A stretch of DNA of 33,413 nt. Origin: a virus. The position numbers and the translations under genes were made by a program. Below, piece after piece: positions 22,367 through 30,647 of the stretch (position 1 is its first letter; each line of letters opens with the position of its first letter). Location of the stretch: the IMG/VR virus record IMGVR_UViG_3300003322_000746, positions 1 through 33,413 of that record; one strand, given 5' to 3'. Under the pieces are notes generated by a model. The model searched no databases. It was given only the letters and a program-made list of their open reading frames with translations, and had not been told where the DNA came from.

Positions 22367-23219
22367 AATCGTCATGGATTGGTCCGGAAACATGCTCGAA
22401 TCGGAAGGTTTTGAGTACGATGGACCTGTTGCGCAATGCGGTCCGGCGCTCATCCCGGCAGCGGCTGCCATTGGGGGCGCCCTGATCGGCAGCAAAGCGT
22501 CCAAGGACGCTGCGAGCACGCAAGCCCGTGCTGCCGAGTCAGCGGCTGAAGCGCAGTTGACCGCTGCACGCGAGGCGAACGCGCTGCAGGAGCGCATCTA
22601 TAACCAGAATCGCGAGGACATGGCGCCGTGGCGCGCGGCCGGCGTCAATGCGCTGGGTGGATTATCCGCTGGCTTGGCGCCAGGCGGTGATTTTTCGCGC
22701 GCCTTCACGATGGCCGACTTCCAGCAAGATCCCGGCTACGAATTCCGCATGAACGAGGGGCTGCGCGCGCTCCGCAACGCTGCCTCAGCGCGTCGGATGG
22801 GTCGCTCACCAGCCTCATCCATGGCATTGACCCGATATGCCCAGGATTACGCGTCTGGTGAGTTCGGGAGGGCGTTTGACCGCTATCAGGCCGACCTGGG
22901 GGGCCGCTACAATCGACTTGCGGGCGTTGCTGGTACTGGACAGCAAGCCACAAGCCAAATCGGCGCCTATGGCTCGAATTTCGCGAACCAAGCCGGTGCG
23001 AATATCACTGGTGCAGCTGCCGGTGCGGCCAATGCTGGACTGGCAGGCGCCAACGCGCGCGCCTCTGGTTATGTGGGCGGCGCTAACGCGTTGGCTGGTG
23101 GCCTGTCGAATTTGGCCAACTACTATCAACAGAATCAATTGCTGAACCGATTCAGTGGTGGCGGCCTTGGCTATGGCACTGCCGATCCAACGCAGGCTGG
23201 GAGCGGTTACCCATACTGA
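22350..23219 (+). CDS. Ejection (DNA-transfer) protein, P22 gp7-like
   Basis: 289 aa. It has an N-terminal hydrophobic Gly/Ala segment (ALIPAAAAIGGALIGSKASK, about 33-52), a helical region (AESAAEAQLTAAREANALQE), the MADFQQDPGYEFRMNEGLRA then LRNAASARRMG block common to this family, and a Gly/Ala/Asn-rich C-terminus. Proteins of this type are packed in the head and leave with the DNA to form a channel through the envelope. The ATG follows GAGGGCGACG. It is the first of three ejection genes in P22 order. Confidence 0.85.
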   Translation: MRIYTKIVMDWSGNMLESEGFEYDGPVAQCGPALIPAAAAIGGALIGSKASKDAASTQARAAESAAEAQLTAAREANALQERIYNQNREDMAPWRAAGVNALGGLSAGLAPGGDFSRAFTMADFQQDPGYEFRMNEGLRALRNAASARRMGRSPASSMALTRYAQDYASGEFGRAFDRYQADLGGRYNRLAGVAGTGQQATSQIGAYGSNFANQAGANITGAAAGAANAGLAGANARASGYVGGANALAGGLSNLANYYQQNQLLNRFSGGGLGYGTADPTQAGSGYPY

Positions 23220-23220
23220 C

Positions 23221-23433
23221 ATGGCCGAGGATCTGAAAAAATTTCTCCAAGAGCAGGCCGAGGCTGCCGGCATTGCCAAGGCAATTATTCGCGATGAAAC
23301 GGCACCTTACGGACTGCGCTTCGATGCCGTACAACTCGAGTTGCGACGTTGCGAGATGGCTGCAACTCCAACAACGCCAGAAGAGGTAGTAAAAGGCGCG
23401 CGCGTGTTTGAGAGTTACTTGAAAGGCGACTAA
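23221..23433 (+). CDS. Small hypothetical protein between ejection genes, 70 aa
   Basis: Starts one base after the previous stop. Helical and charged (MAEDLKKFLQEQAEAAGIAK, PEEVVKGARVFESYLKGD) with one cysteine. It could be a chaperone or accessory of the neighbouring ejection proteins, by position only. Not recognised. Confidence 0.7.
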   Translation: MAEDLKKFLQEQAEAAGIAKAIIRDETAPYGLRFDAVQLELRRCEMAATPTTPEEVVKGARVFESYLKGD

Positions 23434-23434
23434 T

Positions 23435-24850
23435 ATGCCTCTCGATCCCAACATCGCCCTCAGCTTCCGCATGCCGGCGCTCACCAGTCCGCTGGAACTG
23501 GCCGGTCAATTTGCCCAATTGCGTGCCGCCGAGAATGCCAACGCGCTCGCCGGCTACAACCTGTCAAAGGCGCGCCGCGAGGACGAGGCCGAGAACGCGC
23601 TTGCCGATGCCTACCGCGCATCGGTGGGCGCGGGCGGCCAGATCGATCGGACGACGTTCCTGAACAAGCTGGCGATGGGCGCCGGCGCGGGCCGCATCCC
23701 CACCGCGATGAAGAATTTTCGCGAAGAGGACAAGCAAAAGGTCGAACTCGACAAGACCAAGGCCGAGACGCGCGACAAGAACCTGGCCATCATCGGTGGC
23801 GCGCTGGTGTCGTCAATGCAGGATCCGAGCGATGAGAACCTGGTTCGCAACTTCACCGCGCTCGATGGTATCGGCATTGACACCGCATCATTGCGCCAAC
23901 AGTTCGCCGGCATGAATCCTGATCAGCGACGCCAGACGATCAAGGGATTCGCGAGCGGTACGGCTGTAGGTCGAGAAGCAATGCAAGCGCTCACTTCAAA
24001 GGTCGAATACAAGGATGCTGGTGGCGCACTGGTGCCAGTGGAGACGAATGCACTGGCTGGTGTGATTGGTCCGACAGCTGGCCCGCAAATCGCCAGGACC
24101 CTGACGCCTGGTGAGCGCCTTGTCGATGCTCGGACGCGCGCCGAGGGCGCCGCAAACCGTGCGGTGACGATCCGTGGTCAGGACTTGGCGGCGGCCGAGC
24201 GCGGCATTCCGTCTGGCTATCGCCGTACAGCTTCTGGCGAATTGACCTTCATTCCTGGCGGCCCCGCAGATCCTGCTGTGAAAGAAGCTGGAAAGCCTCT
24301 CACCGAATTCCAAGGAAAATCGACTGCGTTTGGACTTCGTGCCCAAGCTGCGCATGACATTTTGAATGAGTTGGCCACGGCAGGCAATGCGATGCCCAGC
24401 GTTCTGAAACAGTCTGTTCAAGGCATTCCTCTGGTCGGCGGCGCGCTTGGAATGGGCGCCAATGTCATGGCATCGGGGCCGCAGCAGCAAGTTGAACAGG
24501 CCCAGCGCGATTTCATCAATGCCGTGCTGCGTCAAGAATCTGGCGCGGTCATTTCTGACTCTGAATTCATCAATGCCCGCCAGCAATATTTCCCGCAGCC
24601 TGGCGATTCGCCTAAGGTGATCGAGCAAAAGCGCGCTAACCGAGAGCGAGCAATCGAAGGCTTCAAGGTTTCTGCTGGCCCTGGCGCAGGCCAGATCAAA
24701 TCGGAGCCGCGTGGCGCCGCAACCACTGCTGGAGTGGATTCTTTCGATGAGATGCCCGATCCTCGTCTTTACAATGGCCGCACAATTGACGACTCGAAAA
24801 CCGGCATTGCATATCGCTCCAACGGCAGCAGCTGGGTGAAGGTGAAATAA
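23435..24850 (+). CDS. Ejection (internal virion) protein, P22 gp20-like
   Basis: 471 aa, the same length as P22 gp20. It begins with a short LTSPLELAGQFAQLRAAENA segment and a long helical region, then a Gly/Ala-rich middle. The C-terminal block DFINAVLRQESGAVISDSEF then INARQQYFPQPGDSP and KRANRERAIEGFK is one I recognise from internal proteins of podoviruses and some siphoviruses. It ends with a small hydrophilic tip (GIAYRSNGSSWVKVK). The stop overlaps the next start (TAATG). Confidence 0.82.
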   Translation: MPLDPNIALSFRMPALTSPLELAGQFAQLRAAENANALAGYNLSKARREDEAENALADAYRASVGAGGQIDRTTFLNKLAMGAGAGRIPTAMKNFREEDKQKVELDKTKAETRDKNLAIIGGALVSSMQDPSDENLVRNFTALDGIGIDTASLRQQFAGMNPDQRRQTIKGFASGTAVGREAMQALTSKVEYKDAGGALVPVETNALAGVIGPTAGPQIARTLTPGERLVDARTRAEGAANRAVTIRGQDLAAAERGIPSGYRRTASGELTFIPGGPADPAVKEAGKPLTEFQGKSTAFGLRAQAAHDILNELATAGNAMPSVLKQSVQGIPLVGGALGMGANVMASGPQQQVEQAQRDFINAVLRQESGAVISDSEFINARQQYFPQPGDSPKVIEQKRANRERAIEGFKVSAGPGAGQIKSEPRGAATTAGVDSFDEMPDPRLYNGRTIDDSKTGIAYRSNGSSWVKVK

Positions 24851-26649
24851 TGGCCGGCCGATTTGCCCTTCGCGCCGATGATGTTGCAACGACCGCGCCG
24901 CTGCCGACAGCGACCAGCAATGGGCGCTTTTCGCTGCGAGCACCAGAGGCCGCGCCCCCATCAATGGCCGACGCCATGGCTGCTGTGCCAGGCGGCGAGA
25001 TCGTGCCTGGCTTGGAAACTGCTGCCGCACTCGGTACAGGAATGATCGGCGGCCTCGTTGGTAACGTTGCTGGTGTAGTGAAGGGCCTTACCAGCGGCAA
25101 GCTGGGTACTGCCGAAGGAACCCAAGAAGCAGCCAAGTTTGGTTCTGATGTTGGCAAAGCGATGGTATACGAACCTCGCTCGGCAAAGGCGCGCGACTTC
25201 CTGGCGTTGCTGGGGAAGGCCATTGAGGAAACCAAGATTGCTGGCCTCAACCCCGCAACCGCAATTCCCGCTGCACCAGCTATTGCGCCGGCCGCGCGCC
25301 AAGGCGCTCAAGCAGCCGAGCGCGGCGCAGCGGCCGTTGCTGAAGCCATTCCGGCGCGCGCGGCCACTGCTGCCATGCCAGGCGTCGGGGCAGCCGAAAC
25401 CGCAGCCACTGCATTGCGTGCCGAACGCGCAGCCGATCTACCGGTTCCGGTACGCCTGACGAAGGGCGAGTTGACGCGCGACGCGGAACAGCTTCGTTTC
25501 GAGCGCGAAACCGCCAAGTCGGATGCCATTGGTGCACCGCTTCGCGAGCGCGCGCAGGAAAAGAACAAGGCCATTGCGCAGAATTTTGACGCATGGATTG
25601 ATCAGACCGGATCGCAACTGCCCGGCACTGGCTCGCTGGTTGATACTGGCAAATCAGTTGACCGTGCGCTGACCGCCAAGGCGGAATTCTACAAAGGCAA
25701 GATCAACCAGGCTTACAACGAAGCCCGCGCTGCCGGTGAGATGGAGGCGCCCGTTGGTGTGGCGCCGTTGGCCGAGTTCCTGAACAGTCCTGAAGCCATC
25801 GCTGCGCGCGCAACCGGCAATGCCGGCGTCATCAACGGCGTCGAGAAAGCGCTAGAAACATTCGGCGCAATCCAACGCACGCCTGAAGGTCAGATCATTC
25901 CAGGCCAGATCAAAATTAACGATATCGAGCGTGTGCGCCAGATGGTGAATGAGATTTCTTCGCCAGGTACGCCTGATGGACGTTTCGGCCCGATCATTAA
26001 GGGCTTGATCGATCAATCAACCGAAGGCGCTGGGGGTGAAATCTACCGACGCGCACGCATGCTGCGTCGCGAGTATGCGCGCGAATTTGATGACCGCGCC
26101 ATGATCACAAGCCTGATGTCCGAAAAGAAAGGGAGCGTTGATCGCAAAGTCGCCTATGAGAAGGTCTTTGACACAGCCATCTTGAATGGCAGTCTTGATG
26201 ATATTCGCTCCCTTCGTCGCACCCTGCAAACTGCTGGAAAAGAAGGCGATGCCGCATGGAAAGACTTGCAGGCGCAGACCGTGAAGTACATTCGCGATGA
26301 AACGCTATCGAATGCCGCGCGCGATACCGCGGGACAGCCTATTCCTTCATTTGCTAAGCTGAACGGTGCTATCGAAAAACTGGACAAGAGCGGCAAACTG
26401 GACTTCGTTTTCGGCAAAAAGGGGGCCGAGCAACTGCGTCAACTGCGTGACGTGGTGGGCGATCTGCAACCACCGCCCGGCGTGGTGAATACGTCGAACA
26501 CAACCGCCACGATTATGGCGGCGCTTGCCGAAACCAGCGTGCTTGGAGGGCCTGTGCTAACTGGTTTGCGTCAGCTCAAGAATTACGCCGCCGAGCGCAA
26601 AATGAAAAAGCGCGTCAATGAAGCCCTGTCCGATCAGGCGGCGCCGTAA
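24850..26649 (+). CDS. Ejection (internal virion) protein, P22 gp16-like
   Basis: 599 aa (P22 gp16 is 609 aa). The N-terminus has two related short motifs, GRFALRADD (3-11) and GRFSLRAPE (25-33). A hydrophobic Gly/Ala membrane-like stretch follows (LGTGMIGGLVGNVAGVVKGL, about 61-80), then a long Ala-rich helical part and a soluble helical C-terminus ending in a hydrophobic helix and a basic tail. P22 gp16 is needed for DNA to cross the inner membrane. The paired GRF-LRA motifs may be peptides for packaging into the head; this is inference. Confidence 0.82.
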   Translation: MAGRFALRADDVATTAPLPTATSNGRFSLRAPEAAPPSMADAMAAVPGGEIVPGLETAAALGTGMIGGLVGNVAGVVKGLTSGKLGTAEGTQEAAKFGSDVGKAMVYEPRSAKARDFLALLGKAIEETKIAGLNPATAIPAAPAIAPAARQGAQAAERGAAAVAEAIPARAATAAMPGVGAAETAATALRAERAADLPVPVRLTKGELTRDAEQLRFERETAKSDAIGAPLRERAQEKNKAIAQNFDAWIDQTGSQLPGTGSLVDTGKSVDRALTAKAEFYKGKINQAYNEARAAGEMEAPVGVAPLAEFLNSPEAIAARATGNAGVINGVEKALETFGAIQRTPEGQIIPGQIKINDIERVRQMVNEISSPGTPDGRFGPIIKGLIDQSTEGAGGEIYRRARMLRREYAREFDDRAMITSLMSEKKGSVDRKVAYEKVFDTAILNGSLDDIRSLRRTLQTAGKEGDAAWKDLQAQTVKYIRDETLSNAARDTAGQPIPSFAKLNGAIEKLDKSGKLDFVFGKKGAEQLRQLRDVVGDLQPPPGVVNTSNTTATIMAALAETSVLGGPVLTGLRQLKNYAAERKMKKRVNEALSDQAAP

Positions 26650-28721
26650 TGGCCGAAATCATTACTCTCACCGCCCCCATGTCGGGCGGCTACCTGTGGT
26701 TCGCGCTGAAGCGCTCGAACACTGTTCAGGTAGTGGAATTCGACATTGATGCGGGTGACTTTTATGCAGCCTATCCGACCGATCACATCTACGTTCTTGC
26801 CGATACCATGTTCACGAACTGGTATTACGGACGCGGCATGGCGATCTGGAGCGATCACGCTTGCATCGAATATTTCGACGGCTCGCAGAATCCGCCACTC
26901 TACGAATGCGCGGCGATCCCCGTCAGTGCAACACGGCATGTCACACTCAAGGTTAACAATTCATACGTATGCGCGTTCATCGATGGCGACTATATCGCCT
27001 CGTACCCAGTCGCAAATCCCAACACATCTGGGCTTTCGTTGGTGCTCATTGGTGCCACCTCGGACTCGAATCCTGCGCATCCCGAAACCCAATTTACGAT
27101 CAGCAATCTATCGGTAACCGAAGTATTTACGAGCGATTGCCCAGGAGATACCATGCCCATCAACATCGTCGCGCCGCCGCCTAAATTTCAGGCCATCGAC
27201 GCCAACGGCAATCCCTATGCTGGCGGTAAGCTCTACACCTATTTCGCCGGCACCACCACACCTCAGCCAACCTATCAGGGGCTTGGTACGGGATCGCCTA
27301 ATACCAACCCGATTATTTTGGATTCAGCAGGTCGCGCAACTATTTTCCTGCTGCCAGATACGCGGTACAAATTTGTACTCTACGACGCCAACGATGTACT
27401 CGTTTACAGCGTTGATCAGATTTCGGGCGACATCTCCAATCTCAGCCAGTATGTGGCAACGGCGACGGGCGCCAACACCGCCATTACGATGGCCAATCGC
27501 TTTGCGTGGTCGTACGATGTTCGGGATTTTGGCGCAGTTTGCGACGGCAACACCGATGACACAGCAGCGGTACAAGCCGCGATTGCCGCATTCCCCACCG
27601 TGGGCGGCGATCTGTATTACTCCGGTCAAGTGCTCATCAGCGAAACCATCGTCGTGGATAAGCCTATTCGACTGATCGGCCGAGGTGGCTCCGGTTCAGG
27701 AACCGCATTGCCTCGCTCGTTCTTTTTGAAGAAATCCCCCATGACAACGGCGGGTATTCAGCTTACCGCTGTGTACGCCTGCATGTTGGGCGGTGGCGTG
27801 GCGGCGCAGGCCGGCGTGGACGGCAACGGCATTGAATTGCTTGCCGGCTCTCAATATCTGCGCGATGTGCATGTTGACCTACATACAGCATCGACTACGA
27901 ACACGCCAATCAAGGTTGGCAACGGTGTCGCCAATGTAGATGGCTGGTTTATTGACCACTGTAGCGCCGTCAATGGATTCAACGGCATCAGCATCGATGG
28001 CGATTACGGAACATTGCTGCACTTCAATGCCAACTCGAATTTTGCCAACGGCGTTCGCCTGGAAACTGGTGCCACCAAGAACAATCTTGTCAACGTGGTC
28101 ACCGCGTCTAATGGCGGTAACGGTATTTTCTTCAATACCGGCGCCAACAACAACACAGTAATTGGCGGTATCCGCAACGAGGCCACCAAGGTGGTGGTCA
28201 GCGCCAGCGCGACCGGCAACCAATTCTTCGGTTTTGACACAGCCGAGGTGTCTGACTCTAACACCGGAACGTCACAGAACACCGTTCGCGCAGAACGTAC
28301 TATCGCTGCGCGAGGAACGTTCACGCCATCACTCGCCGGTTCAACGACGCCGGGCACACAAACCTATTCAACGCGAGCTGGGAATTGGGTGCGCTATGGC
28401 GATTTCGTTTGGGTGGGAATCGCCATTGAAATGACCGCCAAGGACGCGGCGACAGCAGGCAATTTGCGCATCACCAACTTGCCGTTCGCTCTGCCGTCTG
28501 GCCTCACATCGATGGTTGCGAGTGCCGCCGTTGGTTCATTCGGCAACATCGATCTGGATGCGGGATACTCCACCATTGGCATCGGAATCGAGGCAGGCAA
28601 CACGTACATCACCATGACGCAGGCGGGTGACAATGTGGCGGTCGCGTTTCTTGCGGCAGCCAATTTGCAGGCCACAACGCGCATTTACTGTTCATTGGTT
28701 TACCCGGTGGCGCTGGTATGA
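26649..28721 (+). CDS. Tailspike with extra N-terminal domain and beta-helix
   Basis: 690 aa (P22 gp9 is 667). Four parts are visible. Residues 1-165 form a beta-rich domain homologous to the secreted protein at 30746. Residues 169-260 (MPINIVAPPPKFQAIDANGN, GGKLYTYFAGTTTPQP) form the usual virion-attachment-type start of such spikes. Residues about 289-545 form a pectate-lyase-like right-handed beta-helix (YDVRDFGAVCDGNTDDTAAV), the fold of depolymerising tailspikes. Residues about 554-690 (GTFTPSLAGSTTPGTQ) form a C-terminal beta-sandwich. It binds and perhaps cleaves host surface polysaccharide. The start at 26649 overlaps the previous stop and has only a weak ribosome site. Confidence 0.9.
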   Translation: MAEIITLTAPMSGGYLWFALKRSNTVQVVEFDIDAGDFYAAYPTDHIYVLADTMFTNWYYGRGMAIWSDHACIEYFDGSQNPPLYECAAIPVSATRHVTLKVNNSYVCAFIDGDYIASYPVANPNTSGLSLVLIGATSDSNPAHPETQFTISNLSVTEVFTSDCPGDTMPINIVAPPPKFQAIDANGNPYAGGKLYTYFAGTTTPQPTYQGLGTGSPNTNPIILDSAGRATIFLLPDTRYKFVLYDANDVLVYSVDQISGDISNLSQYVATATGANTAITMANRFAWSYDVRDFGAVCDGNTDDTAAVQAAIAAFPTVGGDLYYSGQVLISETIVVDKPIRLIGRGGSGSGTALPRSFFLKKSPMTTAGIQLTAVYACMLGGGVAAQAGVDGNGIELLAGSQYLRDVHVDLHTASTTNTPIKVGNGVANVDGWFIDHCSAVNGFNGISIDGDYGTLLHFNANSNFANGVRLETGATKNNLVNVVTASNGGNGIFFNTGANNNTVIGGIRNEATKVVVSASATGNQFFGFDTAEVSDSNTGTSQNTVRAERTIAARGTFTPSLAGSTTPGTQTYSTRAGNWVRYGDFVWVGIAIEMTAKDAATAGNLRITNLPFALPSGLTSMVASAAVGSFGNIDLDAGYSTIGIGIEAGNTYITMTQAGDNVAVAFLAAANLQATTRIYCSLVYPVALV
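27139..27155 (+). promoter_or_regulatory. In-frame ribosome site and start codon inside the tailspike gene
   Basis: CCAGGAGATACC precedes the ATG at 27153 (codon 169), giving a near-ideal AGGAG with good spacing. Translation from here would start MPINIVAPPPKFQ, the normal first residues of many phage tail-fibre/spike proteins, and yield 522 aa. It is probably the ancestral start, now inside a longer fused frame. If still used, the phage makes spikes with and without the first domain. Confidence 0.65.
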
Positions 28722-29185
28722 CGATCCCGGCTGCGCGCACACAGGTACTCAACGCTGACGGCACGGCCGAGCGGGCCTGGTATCTGTACTTTTCACAACT
28801 TTCTGGCGATGTGCAGGAGTACGCGCCAACCATCGATACTGCCGGGGGCGGCACGGTGTTGGGCAATAGTGCCGTGGTGGGGCGATGGTCGCGCAATGGG
28901 GGCACTATCTCCGTGGACGTGCAAATTACCATCGGCGTTGGGTTGGTTTTCGGCGCTGGCATCATTCGCGTCAGCCTGCCAATCAGGAATGTTTATCCGA
29001 TTCGGCAAATGCAAGGCTGTTGCATGGGCGACGATAGTGGTACTCTCTATTTTGGCGTAGTGGTGATTGAGGCCAATGCCCAGGTAGCGGAACTTCGCGC
29101 CGATGGCGGCGGATTTACCGGCACGTTGCCGGCGACGTGGGGTGTGGGGGACGTGCTCAATGCCAGCTTCCAATATCAAGGGTGA
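28718..29185 (+). CDS. Tailspike-associated protein with a fibre-tip-like domain
   Basis: 155 aa, ATGA overlap with the tailspike. It starts MTIPAARTQVLNADGTAERA, then WYLYFSQLSGD, common to short fibre-associated proteins. Residues about 45-150 repeat the pattern of the tailspike C-terminal domain: GRWSRNGGTISVDVQITIGV against GNWVRYGDFVWVGIAIEMTA, and IRVSLPIRN against LRITNLPFAL. It is likely a second receptor-binding or assembly protein of the tail with the same beta-sandwich. Fold-level similarity is judged by eye. Confidence 0.72.
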   Translation: MTIPAARTQVLNADGTAERAWYLYFSQLSGDVQEYAPTIDTAGGGTVLGNSAVVGRWSRNGGTISVDVQITIGVGLVFGAGIIRVSLPIRNVYPIRQMQGCCMGDDSGTLYFGVVVIEANAQVAELRADGGGFTGTLPATWGVGDVLNASFQYQG

Positions 29186-29189
29186 GGAC

Positions 29190-29420
29190 GTGCAAGTCCG
29201 CGACTGGAATTGGCCCCTGATCGCATTCCTGGTGCAGATGGCCGGCATCGTCTGGATTGCGGCAACGCAATCGGAAAAGCTGAACCAACTCATACTCAAG
29301 GTAGACAAGATCGAGGCGGCCGGCTACACCAAAGCAGAAGCCGCGTCAGATGCACGGCTTCAGCGCGTGCGAGATGAGGCCCAGGACGCGCGCCTAATGG
29401 GCTTGGAGCGGCGCAGATGA
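29190..29420 (+). CDS. Membrane protein with coiled coil, lysis region
   Basis: 76 aa from a GTG at 29190 after AAGGGTGAGGAC. It has one N-terminal membrane segment (WPLIAFLVQMAGIVWIAATQ) and then a charged helix (SEKLNQLILKVDKIEAAGYT...) to the end. This shape is shared by inner-membrane spanin subunits (i-spanin/Rz-like) and by some uncharacterised pre-holin proteins. It overlaps the next gene as ATGA. Assigned to the lysis region by position and shape. Confidence 0.68.
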   Translation: MQVRDWNWPLIAFLVQMAGIVWIAATQSEKLNQLILKVDKIEAAGYTKAEAASDARLQRVRDEAQDARLMGLERRR

Positions 29421-29608
29421 GATGGGTTAGACCTATGCTGCTCATCACTCTGATGCTTGGGCTGTTCGTGGTCACAAGCTGGTTTGCGCGCGAAAAACTG
29501 ATCACGGCCGAGGTCTATCTGGCCACATGGTCGCCAATCATTTCGATCATGGTTGGCCATCTTTTCGGCGAGCGATCTGCGCTCAAAAAGCCCGGGACTG
29601 ATACTTGA
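29417..29608 (+). CDS. Candidate holin (two membrane segments)
   Basis: 63 aa. Two hydrophobic segments are visible: MLLITLMLGLFVVTSW (about 7-22) and VYLATWSPIISIMVGHLFG (about 33-51), with a short positively charged loop and a hydrophilic tail. This fits a small class II-type holin that would form holes in the inner membrane. There is no sequence signature of a specific holin family. The ATGA overlap and the next overlap (TGATG) tie it to the lysis operon. Confidence 0.6.
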   Translation: MRWVRPMLLITLMLGLFVVTSWFAREKLITAEVYLATWSPIISIMVGHLFGERSALKKPGTDT

Positions 29609-30027
29609 TGGAAATTGAGCTAGAGCGCCGCGCGCCGGTCGGCAATGCCACGCCGGGGCAGCTTTTCGTGGATGGACACCCGCAGTGCGGTTCGCTGGAG
29701 CGCGTCGCGGTGCAGATCCAGGCCGGCCGCTACCGCGTCATCCTGGCCAACTCGCCGCGCTTCGGCCCGGACACGCTCACCCTGATAGATGTGCCTGGGC
29801 GCACGCACATCCTGATCCACGCCCTGAACAGGCCCGAAGAGTCAGACGGTTGCATCGGCGTCGGCCACGTCGCCGGCAGCGCTATCCTGGGGGGCACGTC
29901 GCGGCCCGCATTGGCCGCCCTGAAAGCGAAAATCCTAGCGGCGATCCTGACGCGCCGCGAGCAAGTCTGGATCACGGTCAGGAACCCGCCGGGGTTGCCG
30001 GCAGATAGACAGGAGGTAACCAAGTGA
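29608..30027 (+). CDS. DUF5675-like protein, candidate lysis enzyme
   Basis: 139 aa from the ATG at 29608 (a TTG three bases upstream is also possible). The sequence fits the DUF5675 family: GQLFVDGHPQCGSLERVAVQ, AGRYRVILANSPRFGPD and ILIHALNRPEESDGCIGVG. The last segment has H71 and C82 in an H...S-x-GCI arrangement similar to the catalytic motif of YkuD-type L,D-transpeptidases. In this apparently complete genome no lysozyme or amidase is recognisable, so this protein is the best candidate for cell-wall cleavage. That function is inference; the family's role is not established. Confidence 0.72.
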   Translation: MEIELERRAPVGNATPGQLFVDGHPQCGSLERVAVQIQAGRYRVILANSPRFGPDTLTLIDVPGRTHILIHALNRPEESDGCIGVGHVAGSAILGGTSRPALAALKAKILAAILTRREQVWITVRNPPGLPADRQEVTK

Positions 30028-30299
30028 GCATGTCATTCGAGCGACCGGTCAACGCCGAGGCGATGGCCAAGATCAAGGAAGCATTCGGCGCCCACGCCGC
30101 CAGCGACGGCAAGACGCTGCTTTTCAACAACATGACCGGCTTCAATTCGCGCCAGATGACCGAGATCGCCAATGCGGCCGGCCAACCGGCGACGGTCGAA
30201 CTGCATGCCGATGGCGACATCAAGGTCATGGCCGACGGCACCCGCTACCGCGTCACGAAACAAGGCTGGCAACGACTGCCGGCCGGGGAGGTCGCATGA
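30024..30299 (+). CDS. Hypothetical protein, 91 aa, lysis region
   Basis: GTG start seven bases after a perfect AGGAGG; an ATG two codons later is an alternative. It carries a helical first half (PVNAEAMAKIKEAFGAHAAS) and a beta second half ending in a small hairpin (ADGDIKVMADGTRYRVTKQG). No membrane segment. It lies between the DUF5675-like and lipoprotein genes with GTGA/ATGA overlaps, so it is co-expressed with the lysis genes. Not recognised. Confidence 0.7.
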   Translation: MSMSFERPVNAEAMAKIKEAFGAHAASDGKTLLFNNMTGFNSRQMTEIANAAGQPATVELHADGDIKVMADGTRYRVTKQGWQRLPAGEVA

Positions 30300-30565
30300 A
30301 AACCATCACCAGGCTTGCGGGAATCGCCCTTGCGGGCATTTTCTCTGGCTGCGGGCTACTTACCCCCATGTCGGCCGAGCAATTGGCTGCAGCGGCCAAG
30401 GACAAGAACGCGGCCATCGTTTGCGGTAAAGGCACCGGCACGGGTGGGGCCGCCAATATCGTGGTCGTGAACGCGGACAAGGGCGTCGTCACCAACGGCA
30501 CGATTACTGTGGACGGTGACTGCAAGGTCACGTTCTCGAATGCGCCAGTCGCAAAAACGCCCTAA
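30296..30565 (+). CDS. Small outer-membrane-type lipoprotein
   Basis: 89 aa with a lipoprotein signal: MKTITRLAGIALAGIFSGC, where C19 would be lipidated after cleavage (lipobox F-S-G-C). The mature part is Ala/Lys-rich, then beta-like (NIVVVNADKGVVTNGTITVD). In lysis regions a small lipoprotein may be an o-spanin (Rz1-like), although it lacks the usual proline richness and the i-spanin candidate is not adjacent. It could alternatively be a surface-exclusion lipoprotein. ATGA overlap with the gene before; last gene before the tRNA and terminator. Confidence 0.68.
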   Translation: MKTITRLAGIALAGIFSGCGLLTPMSAEQLAAAAKDKNAAIVCGKGTGTGGAANIVVVNADKGVVTNGTITVDGDCKVTFSNAPVAKTP

Positions 30566-30567
30566 CC

Positions 30568-30641
30568 TGGAGCCAGCTCTTGGAATCGAACCAAGATCTG
30601 ATGCTTACAAGGCAACTGCTCTGCCACTGAGCTAAGCCGGC
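30568..30641 (-). tRNA. tRNA-Thr (anticodon UGU), CCA encoded
   Basis: A 74-nt cloverleaf on the minus strand. The acceptor stem of 7 bp pairs fully (one G-U), with discriminator U and an encoded CCA end. The D-arm GCTC/GAGC has a GG-containing loop. The anticodon loop is CTTGTAA with anticodon TGT, and its stem carries one U-U mismatch. The T-arm CTTGG/CCAAG has loop TTCGATT. It reads ACA threonine codons. It lies antisense to the rightward late genes, three bases after the lipoprotein stop, and its 5' end is a few bases from the terminator. It could act as a functional tRNA or a remnant of an att site. Confidence 0.9.
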
Positions 30642-30647
30642 CGAAAA

